Source: Ophiodon elongatus (taxonomy: Eukaryota > Chordata > Actinopteri > Perciformes > Hexagrammidae). From it: 64,000 nucleotides of DNA. Position 1 is the first letter of the stretch. Every line of letters begins with the position of its first letter. Positions 62,339-64,000 of the stretch are shown piece by piece. Below the pieces are notes generated by a model. That model was not told the DNA's origin, ran no database searches, and was given only the letters and a program-made list of their open reading frames with translations. Where the stretch lies: NCBI GenBank assembly GCA_016806645.1, contig JACSYO010000928.1, forward strand, positions 660,001 to 724,000, written 5' to 3'. A program made the position numbers and the translations under genes.

Positions 62339-63626
62339 TAGGTGAACAACACAGTGCAATATGTTTGACTCTTAAAGCCTCTGCATTCCTCATCCTCGCT
62401 GACATTACAAAATGACTGATACATAAATCTGCAGTATTATAGCAGGAACATACACATTTACAAACCAGATAAATCAATATTATGCTGCTTGAATACTCAG
62501 TACCAATACTAATTCCTGCACATTAATTGTATGTGAAATGTTGTTGACATCAACAGCTCCCCATTTTTGCCTTTTTTCTTTTTTTCTCACCCATATGGCG
62601 AACACAATCTGAATGCTTGAGATAACTGTTTTCTCTGCAACACTGCTGTTACTCATAACTGCAATAGAAGCAGTGAAAGGCTGATAGAAAACATAATTTA
62701 AAAAAAACACTATTCTGAACTGTCCGCACTCCATACGCCTAAGACAAAATCAGCCTATATGTTTAATAAATACTTTAGATATGAATAGTCCTATGAATCT
62801 TATTTAGGAAAGCTTTTATCACTGCTGCAATCCTTGTGTAAAAAGTTGTTCACACCCTTTTCTTTTCTTTTTTTTTTTGAGGGAAAAGAAAACCGAAAGA
62901 GGAAGAGGTGGGAGACAGAAAGAGCTGCAGTTCAGAGGATTGAGGGAGACACGGTGAAAAAGAGTGAATCTTGACACGACAAAAAAAAAAAAACGGATAC
63001 GGCAGCAAAGCCTCTGAGGGAAATGTACCACCACAGCGAGGAAGAGCTGAGCTCAAACAGCTCAGGCTGCTTTCTGCCTTTAGTCCGCATTTTGGCTCTA
63101 AAATGGTTTTGACCGATGAATAAATCATGTACTGCTATTTTTTTTTTAAGGGCTATTTTCATTCAAACATCAAAAAAAAAAATATCACTTTGGCAACATC
63201 CACTTGGGAACCCAGTACTTAAAGGGCCTGAGAAAGCCAAGAGACGGACGGTCTTCTGTGGACAGTCAATTTTGTAAGTAAATGCTGAATAATTCAATCC
63301 GATTTTTTACATATAAATAAATGAGTATCCATGACTTATTTATTAAATCAGCAGTTGAAACGCAGTGTGAGGTTCATTCAGATTTTCAGGAGGGGTGGGT
63401 GGGGGGCGTGGGGGGGGGCACCTGAGTATTTTGCCCGCACAGCAAATTAAGTGTAAATGAATTAATTGACAACCTGCTAACAGACACGGGAACGTTTTGT
63501 GTTTTCTCCTGACGTGTGCAACAGTGCGTGTCTTTTCACACCCCCTCTGTTGCCTCCTTCTTTACATATGTCACCAGCAGTTTTTTTTTTTTTCTTCTTC
63601 TTCTTCTTCTTCTTTTTATCCGACAG

Positions 63627-63845
63627 ACAGAGGTGTCACCGAGCCGGAGCTGCCGGTGCAGTCAGCAGAACGTGATGCCTCACCAGGAGCTGAACCGGGC
63701 CCTCCGGCGGTGGGCTCCACGTCAGCACAACACCGGACATTATCTCGGTCTATTCAGACCTTTTTCCGCAGAAGACGTCGTGACATTTCGTCGCAGTGGC
63801 AGTAGCTCACTGGAACGGTTCATCGGGAAACTGAGGCCTCGTTAG
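63627..63845 (+). CDS. Candidate plus-strand exon with two overlapping open frames, product unknown
   Basis: A long pyrimidine run (63572-63620, T-rich then TTC repeats) leads into TTTTTATCCGACAG|ACAG, an excellent acceptor. The bases after it are GC- and CpG-rich and open in two frames. One frame ends at 63803-63805 with TLSRSIQTFFRRRRRD and ISSQWQ. The other ends at 63843-63845; it contains an ATG at 63674-63676 and MPHQELNRALRRW, and ends SLERFIGKLRPR. A donor-like TTTT|GTAAGT at 63270-63279 could be the end of an upstream non-coding exon. Neither peptide is recognised, and coding status is uncertain. It may instead be a 5' UTR exon whose gene continues to the right. Confidence 0.28.
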   Translation, partial: TEVSPSRSCRCSQQNVMPHQELNRALRRWAPRQHNTGHYLGLFRPFSAEDVVTFRRSGSSSLERFIGKLRPR

Positions 63846-63918
63846 TGTAACCAGTTTCACCTGGTGTCAAAATATCTGCAGCGGGAAAAAAAAAAAGGTC
63901 CGAGAAGCCCGAGAAACA

Positions 63919-63965
63919 GTGTTCAAGCAAACATTCAAACATTCAAGCGTTCAAGCGTTCAAGCA
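63919..63965. repeat. Octanucleotide tandem repeat (NNNTTCAA)
   Basis: Five to six units ending TTCAA (GTGTTCAA, ACATTCAA twice, GCGTTCAA twice and variants). Confidence 0.85.
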
Positions 63966-64000
63966 CTGGCAAGTTTATTTTCGACACTGAAAGATGTTCA

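Larger units (their letters stand above)
60743..63626. other. Gene-free stretch upstream of the minus-strand gene
   Basis: GA-, CT- and C-rich low-complexity patches and two long arrays (62090, 62292). A lone splice-donor-like GTAAGT follows at 63274. No TATA-type promoter or exon assigned. Confidence 0.5.

Noticed and set aside
1..64000. tRNA, rRNA, snRNA or known microRNA genes
   Set aside because: No cloverleaf with A/B boxes and no familiar mature microRNA sequence was noticed. A covariance-model scan would be decisive.

Overview
This is eukaryotic, vertebrate-type genomic DNA and almost certainly a ray-finned fish. Three things point there. First, the window is crowded with long dinucleotide arrays: more than 30 (AC/GT)n or (AG/CT)n tracts, the longest about 45 units. 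Second, two LINE-type 3' ends carry fish-style tails, one ending in repeated GATTCT and one in AATAAAATTGACCTGACTTGAC. Third, positions 54962-55132 hold a degenerate interspersed repeat with the AGCTTAGCTTAGCATAAAGA core that is familiar from percomorph genomes. There are no operons, ribosome binding sites, CRISPR arrays, rRNA or tRNA genes, or prokaryotic mobile elements.

One gene is well supported. It lies on the minus strand and enters the window at its 5' end: exon 1 coding part 59928-60046, exon 2 53371-53552, exon 3 48671-48909. The three exons splice in phase without adjustment (phase 2, then phase 1, then phase 0). They give a 180-residue N-terminal segment with no stop codon. A CpG- and CT-rich promoter/5' UTR region lies upstream (60047-60650). 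The encoded segment is rich in Ser, Arg and Pro, probably disordered, and full of basic-directed phosphorylation-type motifs. I do not recognise the protein. The rest of the gene must continue to the left of 48671, possibly beyond the window; only one weak further exon candidate (40354-40428) was seen.

Positions 1 to about 48600 form a gene desert. They hold microsatellites, transposon remnants and patches that look like conserved non-coding elements: moderate GC, CpGs retained, clusters of TAAT-core and octamer motifs, sometimes open on both strands. The most striking patch of this type (55190-55490) is inside intron 1. To the right of the promoter (60650-64000), simple repeats continue. One possible plus-strand exon (63627-63845) follows a very strong polypyrimidine tract, and its identity is unknown.

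The best leads are the unrecognised minus-strand gene, a (GT)n array sitting only a few bases inside the donor site of its first coding intron, a U-tract behind a weak exon-3 donor, a set of RFX X-box-like palindromes, and several CTCF-like motifs. All conservation and binding statements are inferences from sequence appearance; no alignment was run.
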